NCBI GenBank assembly: GCA_029990175.1
Contig: JARKIP010000005.1
Span: 71,704,001 to 71,768,000, forward strand
Reading direction: 5' to 3'
Length of the DNA: 64,000 bases
Source: Petunia secreta
Lineage: Eukaryota > Streptophyta > Magnoliopsida > Solanales > Solanaceae
The notes under the pieces are model-generated. The model saw only the letters and a program-made list of their open reading frames with translations. It made no database searches and had not been told where the DNA came from. The position numbers and the translations under genes are program-made. This document shows, piece after piece, positions 1-10,568 of the stretch. Each line of letters begins with the position of its first letter. The first letter of the stretch is position 1.

Positions 1-109
1 ACCGCGTGCTGACTATTGTGTGACTATCATGTTGTGTTTTATATATGCGGTATGTATACCATGTTGTGAACGTATCTCAGTTTGCCTATATATTTTTGGC
101 TCGTATCCC

Positions 110-314
110 GGGTTGCACGTCGCGACAATATAAATACATGGATCGGATCGGGTTGTACGCCACAACAGTATAAATATACGGATCGAGTTGCACGCCGCAA
201 CAGTATAAATATACGAATCGGGTTGCACGCCGCAACAATATAAATATACGGATCGGGTTGCACGCTGCGACAGTATGAATGTATGGATCGGGTTGCACGC
301 CGCAACAGGATGTA
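110..314. repeat. 35-bp tandem minisatellite, about 5.5 units
   Basis: Five full units and one partial unit of a 35-bp motif follow one another. Each starts GGGTTGCACGCCGCAACAG and ends with a TATAAATATACGGATC-like tail. The first unit carries an extra GGATC. Units differ at several positions, so the array is not freshly amplified. Short open frames run through it only because the period avoids stops. It lies just upstream of the LTR-like remnant and may belong to the same decayed retroelement. Confidence 0.85.
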
Positions 315-874
315 TTTCTGATTGTCGACATGTTCAGGATATCTATATGTTTTGTCTACTTTATGTCCCTGGCTGTTTATGATTCCATACGTGTTTTCAG
401 TTATTATTTGGCTTTGCCTGTTTATGATTCCATACTCACCCTTGTTTGTTGTTTGTTTCTTGTCTATCTATTTCGTTTCGGCAGGTTCGCTCCAGGATTG
501 AGTTCGCCACGTTGTGGAGCGAAGACGACTTCAGCTGTCAGGGTGAGCCAGCTTTTATTCCGGATGGCCACCAGTTTAATGGTTATTATTTCAGTTGCAT
601 TTTGCTCCCTTCAGGAGGTATTTGTCTTCTTTTGTACTCTTAGATGTCTAGTCTGGATAGCCCTAAACTTAGTATGTTGGGTAGTTAGCTGTAATTTTTT
701 TTGTACAGCTTAGAGGTATCAGTATGTTTGTGCTTTTTTTTTAAAAAAAAGTCTTGTCCTTATTTATGAACTATTATATTTATTTTTCTAATTTAATTGG
801 TAAGGGTTCGCCCGACGGGTCTAGGGGAGGATGTCGGGTGCCCGCACGGCCTAACCGGATTCCGGGTCGTGTCA
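315..874 (+). mobile_element. Remnant 3' part of an LTR retrotransposon
   Basis: The stretch resembles the C-terminal or LTR part of plant Ty3/gypsy elements. It has a long T-rich tract, then a GC-rich block with GGATGTCGGGTGCCCGCAC, and ends in GGGTCGTGTCA, a CA end typical of LTRs. I found no second LTR, no coding motifs and no target duplication in the window. The family and the left boundary are therefore uncertain. Confidence 0.4.
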
Positions 875-1128
875 TGAAAAATCCATACCCATGTAAGTAA
901 AACTAATTACCCGTGCTACCCATTTAGGGTATATGGGTTTGATCACGCTAGGAAGCCAACCTCCTCATATTTCGTACCTGTCACTTCACTTTTACTTTTA
1001 CTATTACTTCATTGATTATTTTATAAAATTAAATATTATAATTATGTGTGCTTTTTATTAATACAATTCAGTAAATCTATTAATTAGTATTTTTTATTTT
1101 GTAATTTGGTTGATTTGTTTATTTGCTA

Positions 1129-1367
1129 CTCCCTCCGTTCCAAAATGATTGTCACTATTTCCTTATTAGTCCGTTCCAAAAAGAATGGCACAATTCTAAA
1201 TTTGGAAATATTTTTTAGTTGAAACTACTACTTTACCCTTAATGAAATGCTTTATAGCCACATATTTATCTATGACTTATTTTGGACCACAAGTTCCAAA
1301 AGTCTTACCACATTTCTTAAACTCCGCTCCAAGTCAAACTATGACAATCATTTTGGAACGGAGGGAG
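1129..1367. mobile_element. Stowaway-type MITE, 239 bp
   Basis: The terminal inverted repeats begin CTCCCTCCGTTCCAAAATGA and end TCATTTTGGAACGGAGGGAG. They are flanked on both sides by the dinucleotide TA, the target duplication of Tc1/mariner-type Stowaway MITEs. It has no coding capacity. A diverged copy in the opposite orientation lies at 43,151-43,387 and shares the interior, including the CTTTACCCTTAATGAAATGC stretch. Confidence 0.9.
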
Positions 1368-1589
1368 TATTTATTTATTTGGTATTGTTATTTTTATTTA
1401 TTTATTTGGTGTTATTTTTTCTTCCTTTGTGTTTTTTTGTTGTTCGATCCCGTAATACACTTTTGTAATTATCATCTAAAATATTTTTGATTTTAACACA
1501 CAAAAACAAAAACATTTAATCACCGGCATACTCATTTTTAAAATTTTCACTCGTGGTAAACTTCCACTGTTAAAGTGAAAGTTCAATAA

Positions 1590-2585
1590 CAGTTCCATTG
1601 TATACCTTTACTGCATACCCTTTACTCTAATATGTACCTTTATGGTATACTTCTTTTCAAAATTATACTTGCATAAATTAGGTGGCGTGGGATTACAGTT
1701 TCACTGTATACCTTTATGGTATACTCCCTTTTCCATTGTATACCTTTATTGTATACTTATATCCAAAATTGTATATGCATAAATTAGGGGTTGGGTTACA
1801 ATTTCCCAGTATACATTTATAATATACTCTATTTTCCACTATATACCTTCATGGTATACTTATATAAAAATTATACATGCATAAATTAGGGGTATGATAC
1901 AAAATCATCGTATTCCTTTATTGTATACTCTCTTTTCATACTCTCGTGTTTACTGCATACTTTTGTGGTATACTTCTATCCAAACATATGCATGCATGAA
2001 TTAGGTAGGGTTTTATCGTACACCTTTATGGCTTACTCTATTATCATACTCTCTCGTTTACTATATACCTTTATGATATAGTTCTATCCAAAAGTATACA
2101 TGCATGAATTAGGTGTGGTTTCACTGTATACCTTTATGGTTTACTCTCTTTTCATACTATCTTTTTTATTGTATACCTTTATGATATACTTCTATCCAAA
2201 AGTATACATCCATGATTTAGGTGGGGTTTCACTGTATACCTTTATGACTTACTCTCTTTTCATACTCTCTTATTTACTATATACCTTTCTGGTATACTTC
2301 TATCCAAAAGTATACATGCATGAATTAGGTGGAGTTTCACTATATACCTTTATAGTATACTCTTTTTTTTTTTTACCGTATACTTTTATAGTATACTTAT
2401 ATCCAAAAGTATACATTCATGAATTAGGTGGGGTGATGTTACAATTTCATTACATACCTTTGTGGTATACTCTGTTTTTTACTGTATACCTTTATAGTAT
2501 ACTTTTATTCAAAGGGGTACATTTACACTGTATACCTTTTATGTTATAATTTGTTTTTTGTTGTATACCTTTATGATATACAATA
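1590..2585. repeat. Roughly 105-bp tandem array of TATACC/GGTATAC units, about 8-9 copies
   Basis: The phrase CATGCATGAATTAGGT recurs about every 100-110 bp, at about 1,671, 1,778, 1,879, 1,993, 2,100, 2,209, 2,314 and 2,414. Between recurrences lie one or two copies of the imperfect palindrome GTATACCTTTATGGTATAC and the phrase TTTCACTGTATACC. Units vary in length and sequence. An open frame through 2,100-2,549 is a by-product of the period and does not look like a gene. Confidence 0.85.
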
Positions 2586-3388
2586 TTCATCTTATAGGAA
2601 TAAATTAAGTGAAAAAGAAATTAAGTGCTAGCTAAAAAATAAAAAAAGAAAAAGGAAAAAATATTTAAAAACGTGAACTGGTACAATAACTACACATCAA
2701 TAGCAAGTGCTAAGGCAGATTCATTAGTAACTAGTGACTTTCATTAGTAACAATCTATACTGCATCGGCCAGGTTTGGTCTTTTGTATAAAGAGGATAAA
2801 AAAAGAAGAAAGAAGGAAATTTATTAATTACATATATTATTTTTAAGAGTAATATAGAGGAAATAACGAATAAAAATAATCATCAATAGAAAGATAAAAG
2901 ACAAAATATACTATATTAAGGTTTTTCACTAGTATAAAGAAGCAAAAACGAAAAAGAGAAAAACAAATAAGACAGAAATCAAGCTAAAATAGAGTTAGGA
3001 TAAGGGAGCTTAGGATTTGATACAAAATAGGTACGCCGGGTAATTATTTTATGGGTACTAGTAGTAATTGGATTCTCCATGGGCATATACGGGTAATATG
3101 TTTGCTTTGCTTGGGTATTTATGAAAGTGCCTCTAAACTAAATTTGGCAGATACATGATGCTTTAAAATGAGCACACTGAGAGATGTCGAAGGCAAGTAA
3201 CATTTGTTTCACAGGGTAGAGAGCACGAACTTGAAAATTGAAGCCTAAGTCTGATGTAAATAAATACTGGAGCGACCGCCCTCATTAAGAGAGGGAAAAA
3301 TTTCCACTTATACATGAACAAAACTTCACTAGGTATGTTGTTGACATGACAAAATTTATTCGTACTAAAAGTAAAAGATCCAATTTAC
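2586..3388. other. AT-rich intergenic stretch
   Basis: No gene is recognised here. The region holds AT-rich sequence and, near 3,020-3,110, a run of TACCC/GGGTA motifs. These are inverted relative to similar motifs at 880-950 and may mark the two ends of one old element. The part nearest 3,388 continues the intron side of the oxidase pseudogene. Confidence 0.6.
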
Positions 3389-3747
3389 CTTTCCAAATCA
3401 TGATCATACCGCACTGAATCGTCACCACTAGTTCAACACATAGTGAGCCCAACCGCCATATCAATGGGGCCAAAGGGTTTTCGTTGCACACACCATGGAG
3501 CCTGAGATACAATTTGAATAAAAGGAATAAACATCTAATTTTGTATAGAGAATTGGGAGGAAAAGATTACTGTTACTCACTATAAAGCTCCCATATCAAT
3601 TGGAAAACCAAATGAGTAGTCCGTGTGTATGAGACAGCCAAGTCTATCTCGTGACTCCAACAAGAGCACCTGGATAAATACACACCAGCATGGTTAGCAT
3701 GAAAGGAATCAGAATAGAAGTTGCTACAAGTAAAAGGGGTTTGAAGT

Positions 3748-4011
3748 AGTTGGTTTTTGTTAAAAATATGGAGCAACAAAAATAAGATTGAAAATAGGAT
3801 TGAAATAGTCTCTACTTTTCTTATCAACTTGGGCTATTTATAGCCAATGTTCAACCAAAAAATCAGCATCTAAACATTCAAAATAGCTACAATAGCTCAA
3901 CCACCTAACAACTCTAATAAATATTTAAAATTTAAACTAATTAACTAATTATTCTAGATTTTCTAAACTAATTATTCTAGATTTTGTGCAGCAATTGAAC
4001 AAACTTCAACA
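3748..4011 (-). repeat. 3' LTR of the gag-only element
   Basis: 264 bp, ending AACTTCAACA on the plus strand. Its outer dinucleotide reads AG where the partner LTR has TG. It carries GGGCTATTTATAGCC, whose core could act as a TATA box. Confidence 0.9.
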
Positions 4012-4037
4012 CTCCTTCTTTGTAAAGTTGATGCAGT

Positions 4038-4898
4038 CTAAAACAGATGCTCCTCCTCAATTTCTGCTTCTGTTATTTGTGCTTGCAGATTTTTTTGATT
4101 GTCTTTAAACTTGAACACTTTTGTGACATGACATGTTTGTTTGCAATTTCCACATATTGCATCAGGTCTCCACCAAAAAAATTTTTCTAGGTGTGTTTTC
4201 TTTTTACAATATTTGGAAAGAGGATAATTGACTTTTTCTCTTTTATTTTGTGCATAAAGAGCACCTTCAATAACTGTGTCATGTCTAAAACTTCTTCTTT
4301 GCTCTTTTGCTTAAAGAGCACTTATCAATTCTGCAACAGAGATGGTAGATAGATCTTTTGACTCTTCTAGAGAGGAAGTTTTAGACTCAAATCTCTCTGG
4401 AATTGTCACAAGAATTTTTTCAGCAATTCTATTATCTGAGAAATCATCACCAAGCATTCTAATTTTATTAAAAATTGCAGAGATTTTGTCAGAATACTTA
4501 GTGATAGTCTCATCTTCTTGCATCCTAAGAGATTCAAAATCTCTTTTCAAATTCAAAATCTGCATTTGTCTTACTCGATCACTTCCTTGATATTCTTTTT
4601 TTAGTTTTTCCCATGCTTTTTTTGCAGTCTCACATGCAATGATTTTAGAAAAAATTGAATCTGCAACTGAATTTTGAATTATAGTTTTGACTTTGTATTT
4701 TTTGGTTTTCTCTTCTGAATGGGCTTTCATTTGAGCAAGAGTCGGATTTTCAGGGAGTGGTGGTAATGGTGTATCTGCCATTCCAACTTCCCATAAATCA
4801 TAGGCTTTAAGATAAGATTTCATTTTCACTGACCAAATTTAATAGTTTTCACCAGTGAAGATTTGTGGGGCATTCAAAGAGAGACTGTTGCTTGCCAT
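4038..4898 (-). pseudogene. Copia gag (UBN2-type) with zinc knuckle
   Basis: A single frame of about 286 codons starts ATG at 4,898 (MASNSLSLNAPQIFTGENY). It is broken by two in-frame stops, at about 4,841 and at 4,311-4,313. It encodes WSVKMKSYLKAYDLWEV, a hallmark of copia gag N-termini, then the LKKEYQGSDRVRQMQILNLK helix region. Near 4,100 lies a degenerate knuckle, CGNCKQTCHVTKVFK, with Lys where the last Cys is expected. The product would form the nucleocapsid shell. It is probably inactive in this copy, but only two nonsense changes separate it from an open frame. Confidence 0.85.
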
Positions 4899-4985
4899 TT
4901 TGAAAATAAGGTTAAAAATAGATATGGTTTAAAAATGGTTAAAACTATTTGTTTGACTCACATATCTCGTAAGATCAGTTGAGGC

Positions 4986-4997
4986 TCTAATACCAAT
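4986..4997 (-). other. Primer-binding site of the gag-only element
   Basis: Minus-strand TGGTATTAGAGC lies directly inside the 5' LTR. It matches the initiator tRNA-Met site usual for plant copia elements, with one change from TGGTATCAGAGC. Confidence 0.85.
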
Positions 4998-5263
4998 TGT
5001 TGGTTTTTGTTAAAAATATGGAGCAACAAAAATAAGATTGAAAATAGGATTAAAATAGTCTCTACTTTTCTTATTTAACTTGGGGCTATTTATAGCCAAT
5101 GTTCAACCAAAAAATCAGCATCTAAACATTCAAAATAGCTATAATAGCTCAACCACCTAACAACGCTAACTAATATTTAAAATTTAAACTAATTAACTAA
5201 TTATTCTAGATTTTCTAAACTAATTATTCTAAATTTTATGCAGCAATTGAACAAACTTCAACA
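4998..5263 (-). repeat. 5' LTR of the gag-only element
   Basis: 266 bp, TGTTGG...TTCAACA on the plus strand. It is nearly identical to the copy at 3,748-4,011, with a handful of substitutions and 1-2-base indels, so the insertion is not ancient. Confidence 0.9.
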
Positions 5264-5296
5264 GAAGTCATGAGTATACTCACTTTAAAAGAAGTA

Positions 5297-5581
5297 CTCC
5301 ATCCGTTTAAAAAAAGATGAACCATTGCGGAGTACGAGGGTCAAATTGACTAATATTGACCGAGGATCAAATTGACTAATTTTGACCAGGAATTTGCACA
5401 TCAAATTTTTAAATTTTTTGAAATAAAATTTATATATTTAGAAACTACATGAAAAATACTATAAGTCACAATAGTTAACAATTCAAAATAGTTAGAAAAT
5501 ATTTGTAAGATATGTGGTCAAACCTAATCTTGTTTGACCCTTCAAATAGTAATAGGTTCGTCCTTTTTGAAACGGAGGGAG
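5297..5581. mobile_element. Stowaway-type MITE, 285 bp, inside oxidase exon 1
   Basis: The inverted ends CTCCATCCGTTTAAAAAAAG and CCTTTTTGAAACGGAGGGAG are flanked by TA on both sides. The interior has repeats of GGATCAAATTGACTAAT. It interrupts the oxidase reading frame between the codons for HFLQ and SFK, so it alone would destroy the protein unless spliced out. Confidence 0.88.
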
Positions 5582-5745
5582 TATTTCTGAAGGAAATGTG
5601 CAGCAGCTACCCCTGAGATACCTCCACCAATTACAATGACTGATGGAGATGAACCATGTGGCCTTCCTAAACAGGGTGGTAAAGTGCCTAGTGAACCAAA
5701 AAGAAAGGATCAGAGCAGATTCGTTCTTCTATAAATTCTGAAATC

Positions 5746-6340
5746 ATTTGAGGGTTGACAACATATAAAGTCTTTAGTCAAACCTCGAGAATCCAAACAA
5801 AGTAAACGCAGAAGCTTGAGGTAGAGAGAAACGAAATGAACCACAATTTAGCCTACAGATCCGCCCCTTATTGAAAGGTTCAACTAGAAAGCTGAAGCTA
5901 AAGTTCCATGAACTGCATTAATGCCTCCAAATTAATGTGTGGTGCACTAAGAACTATCTCCACCAGCACTAAAAAATCGTATCCGATAGAAGAAATGATT
6001 AATATTTTTCTTTTAATTCCATGGGTTCCTAGATGCAATATGCTTCTGATACAGCCAGTGAGCCAGACCAATCAAGAAATGATAGGAAAAATGACAAATC
6101 ACTTAGATTCCTCTCAATTGTTCTTCTCAATTGTTCTCATTATAAAAAATGATAGGAACACATATATGCACTGCGAAATGACACGGTGCGTGTCCGATCC
6201 ACAATTTCCTTAAGGCACATGCTTGATTTTAATTCAATTTCTTAATGAATAAAGAATGATTCCAACTCAAAAGAAATCTGCAAATTACATTTGCTCCACC
6301 ATCAATTTCCTCATATTTTAATTTTTAATAACCAAGAAAC
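5746..6340. other. Intergenic, nothing recognised
   Basis: This is upstream sequence of the oxidase pseudogene. It may contain its former 5' UTR and promoter. I see no conserved motif, and the 101-codon frame on the plus strand at 5,908-6,213 has no recognisable features. Confidence 0.5.
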
Positions 6341-6344
6341 CTAG

Positions 6345-6775
6345 AGGGCCAGCGGCACAAAGTTCGACCCTCTACCTTTCAGTCTTTCACCACTTGGTAG
6401 TGCACCTTGTATCTTTCTAGACATGAGAGTAGCTAATTGGCTTACCTGGACTTCCAGATTTTTTAACGTTGAATTTTGACTTTCCATTTTCTCGTCAGCT
6501 GCCTTAATGTATTTGTAAATCAAGTTGTCATGGCCTGATTGCTAAGTTCTTTGAGGCTACTATTGATATTGTTGAAAATTGTGTTGCCTCCGATTTGATT
6601 TTGGAATCCAATTGGTCCCTAAGTCTGCTGTTTTTGGTTAAAATATCTTTGAGGATTTTTAGCACCATTACGATTGCTCCATTGGAAACCTGGATGTTTT
6701 TGTGCCATGGGACTACCAAATGGATAGTTATTTTTGTAACCAATTACATTTACCTGCTCCTCGTTGTTAAAAGGA
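6345..6775 (-). pseudogene. Ty3/gypsy gag fragment (Athila/Tat-like)
   Basis: Two minus-strand frames join across a frameshift. The first reads EEQVNVIGYKNNYPFGSP, then HPGFQWSNRNGAKNPQRYF, the Asn/Gln-rich linker typical of gypsy gags. The second reads STLKNLEVQVSQLATLMSRK and then QGALPSGE, matching the conserved LxNLExQxGQLA...LPSxTE block. Only about 430 bp survive. No pol or LTR was found beside it. Confidence 0.75.
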
Positions 6776-7648
6776 AAAAAAATAGATAAAAAATTCTTAA
6801 TTTTTCCTTAACTACTGTCGTTTTCTCTATTTTTCCTCCCTCTCAAAGACTTCAAACTCTACAAATGATAAGAGACAGAGATTATATACCTGCGCCCTAA
6901 GGTTTCACCTTTCTTGTCTTCAAAACTTGAATTCCAGCCCACTTTTGCAATTTCTTTGTAGGACCAGGGTGAATTTGGTCAAATCCCTTAAGGATTGTAC
7001 CAAATTCAACCTTATCCTCAAAGAATCATTCCGTTGGAACCACATCAGTGGTCTGGATGATCTTTCACATTATCAGATGCGTGAGATGTTTTCAACTCAG
7101 CATTGTACGGAGGAAGAAGACAAGATTTTTAAGTTGGGGCGTCGTTTTGATGTGATTTACTGCATTTTGGATGGAAAATTGAAGGGGAATCACGGGTTTT
7201 AGGGTTGGAATCGGGTCAGGGATTAGGGAAAACGGGTTGGGGAAATGTTCGTCTGATGAGAATTGGGTATATGTTATATATATAGGCTTTACACGGGCTG
7301 ACCAATTTTAAAGTGTATAACGAAATTAGCTCCCTTTTAGGATAAAACACTAAAGGAAGGAATTGCATGGGCAGGCTGAAATCAAGGTTGCGCATTGCGA
7401 TTTTAGCCTTTTCTTATGAATTAATCAATTGCTTTTAACTTTTCAGAATTGACTTTAATTTAACATAATTAGACTTTTATTGAAATTTCAGGGACCAAAT
7501 TGGGTGTCAACAGGGGCTGCTCGTAAGCGATATACCTTTATTTTAATTTGTTGGTAAGCGTCTACGTCTGGTAATATTTTTTTAAAGTAGGGTTAGTAGG
7601 ATTAGAAAAGTTAATTTGGTAATTCAGCTTTTGCTTTTTTTGAGTTTC

Positions 7649-7685
<37 letters not shown>

Positions 7686-8033
7686 ATTATTATTATAATA
7701 AGACATGTGGCTATGAGGTCTCTTAGGGTTAAGGTGCGTATGATGGGTTTGAACATTGCCGCCTAAAAAAAATCTCGTATTTAAGTATACATGAGTAGAA
7801 GAGCGAGACCATTATTAAAATAAAGACACTTAACAAGCCAACAGTCGCTATAGAATGTGTGGGTTTATGTAATTTTATCTTTCAATATAGTTCATGTACA
7901 GTTTGGACGTATACGTATTCACATACAGTTCAAGCAAACAAAAGCAATTCAATCTTATTATATTCTTGACTCCAACTTAGTGAATGTATTAGGTTAAAAT
8001 TGTACTTTTGTTCAGCTTATTTAGAAGCACTTT
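6776..8033. other. Unassigned stretch with a GTT microsatellite
   Basis: No supportable gene. A 91-codon plus-strand frame at 6,927-7,202 shows no motif I recognise. The right part contains a GTT microsatellite and AT-rich sequence up to the copia fragment. Confidence 0.5.
7650..7684. repeat. (GTT)n microsatellite
   Basis: About 12 GTT units run into ATT units. TTG-rich tails also end some Solanaceae SINEs, but no SINE body is recognisable beside this one. Confidence 0.8.
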
Positions 8034-9587
8034 TCAAGCTGTTTTTTGAATGAAACATTTGCAACCAAAAGCTCTAAGATATGCAATATTAGGTTTTCTT
8101 CCTTTAAGTAACTCATATGAGGTCTTTTCTAACAATGATCTTGTCATGTATCTATTGATTATATAGCAAGCAGTATTAATAGCTTCAGCCCAAAAACTTT
8201 GTGGAAGGTTTTCAGATAATAACATGGTCCTAGTCATTTCTTCTAAGGTCCTATTATTCCTTTCAACTACATTTGTTGTACAGTTCTAGGTGAAGAAAAG
8301 TTATGATAAATGTCATTTTCATTGCAGAAATTGAAGAACATTTGATTTTCAAATTCAGTACCATGATCTGGCCTTATAGAAACAATGTGACTATCTAGTG
8401 TTCTTTGAATCTTCTTAGAAAATATTGAAAATGCATTAAATGCTTCTTCCTTAGATGCAAGAAAAATAGTCCAAGTAAATCTAGAGTAATCATCAATTAG
8501 TACCATAACATATTTCTTACCCCCACGAGGTCCACAAAGATCCATATGGACCAGTTCCAAAGGTTTGGTAGTACTGACCTGTTACTTTGGTTTAAAAGAT
8601 GACTTTACCTGTTTCCCCCTAGCACAAGCATTACAAACTCTTTCTTCCTTGAACTTGATGTTAGAAAGACCTATCACCAATTCCTTAGAAACTAGTTTGT
8701 TCAATTGTGAAAGACTAGCATGACCAAGTCTTTTGTGCCATAGGAGGGGATCATTTTGCATTACACTTAAACAACTCATACTCCCATCAGCTAGTGATAG
8801 AAGATCCAATTTATAAATAATTCCTTATCTATTTCCCTGCAAAATGATCTCTCCAGATGCTTCGTTAGTCACAAAACAACTAGTAGAGGAAAAGTTCACA
8901 TCATTACCTTTGTCACACAATTGAGATATGCTTAGTAAACAATGTTTCAGTCCATCTACCAGAAAAATATTATCAATACTATGTGAATCAGACCTATCTA
9001 CCTTTCCAATGCCAATAATTTCCCCTTTCTTACCATTACAGAAGGAAATACTTCCTTCTTGAAAAGCTGAGAGTGAAAGAAACAGTTCCTTATGTCCCGT
9101 CATATGCCTTGAGCAACCACTGTCCATGTACCATTTATTGTTCCTCACTTTCACTCTAGCCTGCAAAATAAAATCAGGGGTTAACTTTAAGAACCCAAAC
9201 TAGTTTTGATTCCTTTCTTTGAGAAAAAGGATGAATCACATTCTTCTTAGCCCAGACTGGAAATGATTTTTTTGTGTGAACAATTTTCTTAGCCACATAT
9301 TTCTGGATAGGTTTATAGGACCTGTTCCTTTGTGTAGCTTTTGCCAAAGCTTGACAATTTTGTTTCAGGTGACCAGTATTCCCACAGTGTGTGCATAGCC
9401 AATTTTCAGGAAGAGTTAGGTACTTACTCTTTGGATCCCATTTGGGCAATGATTGTGATTTCATAAACTCAATACCTTTCCTATTATTACTCTGATTTTC
9501 CTGTAGCCACTCTAACGCTTTAGAGGACTTGTTCCATTTGACGGTTTTGTTCAGTTCATCTTTCGTTATGATCAAGTCCTCTTCCAA
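8034..9587 (-). pseudogene. Copia gag-protease-integrase fragment
   Basis: Successive minus-strand frames give, in order: a zinc knuckle CTHCGNTGHLKQNC (about 9,400); a protease with YMDSGCSRHMTG (about 9,120); a GAG-pre-integrase block LLWHKRLGHASLSQLNKL (about 8,740); an integrase core with VLIDDYSRFTW (about 8,500) and IRPDHGTEFENQMF (about 8,370); and an integrase C-terminal part with SFWAEAINTACYIINR (about 8,170). Frames change between blocks, and the PQQNGVVE-type segment is corrupted to TVQQM. Reverse transcriptase and RNase H are missing, and I found no LTRs. It is a truncated relic. Confidence 0.88.
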
Positions 9588-10568
9588 AATTCTTATCTTT
9601 TCATTTTTCTTGTACAGTTAAACGCTAGAAGAAGTGCAGCAACAGTGAGCAAATTGGTAATGACGGAGCAGCTGGAAGTTGGCTTGTCGAGTTGCTCGTT
9701 GAGGCGGTCAACTTCCTGGCAATTGAAGCTGCTGGGTTTTTATGCTGGCGTGGTTGCTCGCTGAGGCATCCTATTTTCTACTTCATACAACTTATTTGGC
9801 GATGCCCAGCTCACTTTGTGGAGGAGCTCGCTGACGTGCAGGTTGAGGCCATCACTTTATTGATTGAGCAGCGTATTCACGTTGCTGAGTCGTTCGTTCA
9901 CACGACAAGTTTATTGGACTATTCCTTGGAAGAGCTGCAACGGGGCTCAACTTGGAGCTTCATTGTTTTATTCCATTGCCAGCAACAGTGCATTGGTTTA
10001 CAGACCTGCATATACACTACGAAATGGATATCAAACATTGGTCCACAAATTCAATACTGTTTAATTAGCTTGTGATGTTATTTGCTCCCTAGTAGTATGT
10101 TATTTGTGAAGCATAGTGTTAAGGTGTTACATTTATTTCAATTGGTGGTATTAGCATCTTGTGATGCTCATTCCCATTATTGCTATTTTTATACTAGCTA
10201 GTCAATTTCTTAATTTTCGCTAGTATTTATTATACAATGTGTAAAGACCATTATTTTTGGTATTTTGAAATTATTAATAAAATTAGCTACTAAGTTCATA
10301 GCTTAGTGTTATTTGAGAAAAAACGGAAGCCTTCTCAAAAATCATACCAAATGAGGTCTGAATCAGCTCAAATTTTACAGAGAGGTTTTAATGGACCTTA
10401 CGAAGTTTTTAAAACTGTTGGCACACCAATTAGAGTTTTAACTCCCTAAACGACTACTTAAGATCGTTTCAGTTAAGTAGGCTAATGATTTTCCAAAATA
10501 GGGTCTAATCATGTTAACCAGGATTTTAGTAATAGTCTTGTAGATTGAATTACAAAGACTAATATGTC
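9588..10568. other. Intergenic, no gene supported
   Basis: The left part may be degenerate upstream gag sequence of the copia relic. An open plus-strand frame at 9,692-10,075 lacks family motifs. The right part is AT-rich. The end, ATGTC at 10,564-10,568, is the left target duplication of the next element. Confidence 0.5.

Larger units (their letters stand above)
3748..5263 (-). mobile_element. Gag-only copia-type LTR element (TR-GAG-like), complete
   Basis: Two LTRs of 264 and 266 bp enclose about 1 kb. Both sides are flanked by the 5-bp duplication GAAGT (3,743-3,747 and 5,264-5,268). Next to the right (5') LTR the minus strand shows a TGGTATTAGAGC primer-binding site, complementary to initiator tRNA-Met. 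Next to the left LTR it shows an AAAGAAGGAG polypurine tract. The only protein encoded is copia gag; protease, integrase and reverse transcriptase are absent. This matches the published class of terminal-repeat retrotransposons with a GAG domain, which depend on partner elements. It sits in intron 1 of the oxidase pseudogene. Confidence 0.92.
3389..5745 (-). pseudogene. Polyamine-oxidase-like flavoprotein, disrupted 5' fragment
   Basis: Three exons read on the minus strand. Exon 1 (about 5,745-5,284) encodes LPPCLGRPHGSSPSVIVIGG followed by GISGVAAAHFLQ, the dinucleotide (FAD) binding motif of PAO2/3/4-type polyamine oxidases. Exon 2 (3,669-3,581) encodes a VLLLESRDRLG...HTDYSFGFPIDMGA-type block, the second conserved oxidase segment. 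Exon 3 (3,501-3,389) encodes LHGVCNENPLAPLI. Splice signals remain: donor GTGAGT after exon 1, CAG|GTGCTC, CAG|GCTCC and donor GTAAAT. Damage is clear. A 285-bp MITE sits inside exon 1, a stop replaces the conserved Trp at the end of exon 2, a frameshift lies in exon 3, a further stop lies near the start, and no downstream substrate-binding exons are present. A gag-only LTR element fills intron 1. The family match is from conserved motifs and was not searched. Confidence 0.82.

Noticed and set aside
13..331. Overlapping minus-strand open frames across 13-331
   Set aside because: They translate a 35-bp tandem repeat in several frames. The peptides repeat themselves and have no start context or homology, so they are repeat artefacts.
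2100..2549. A 149-codon plus-strand frame rich in Tyr, Phe and Leu
   Set aside because: It follows the 105-bp tandem array; its hydrophobic repeats mirror the DNA period. No promoter, start context or conserved motif.
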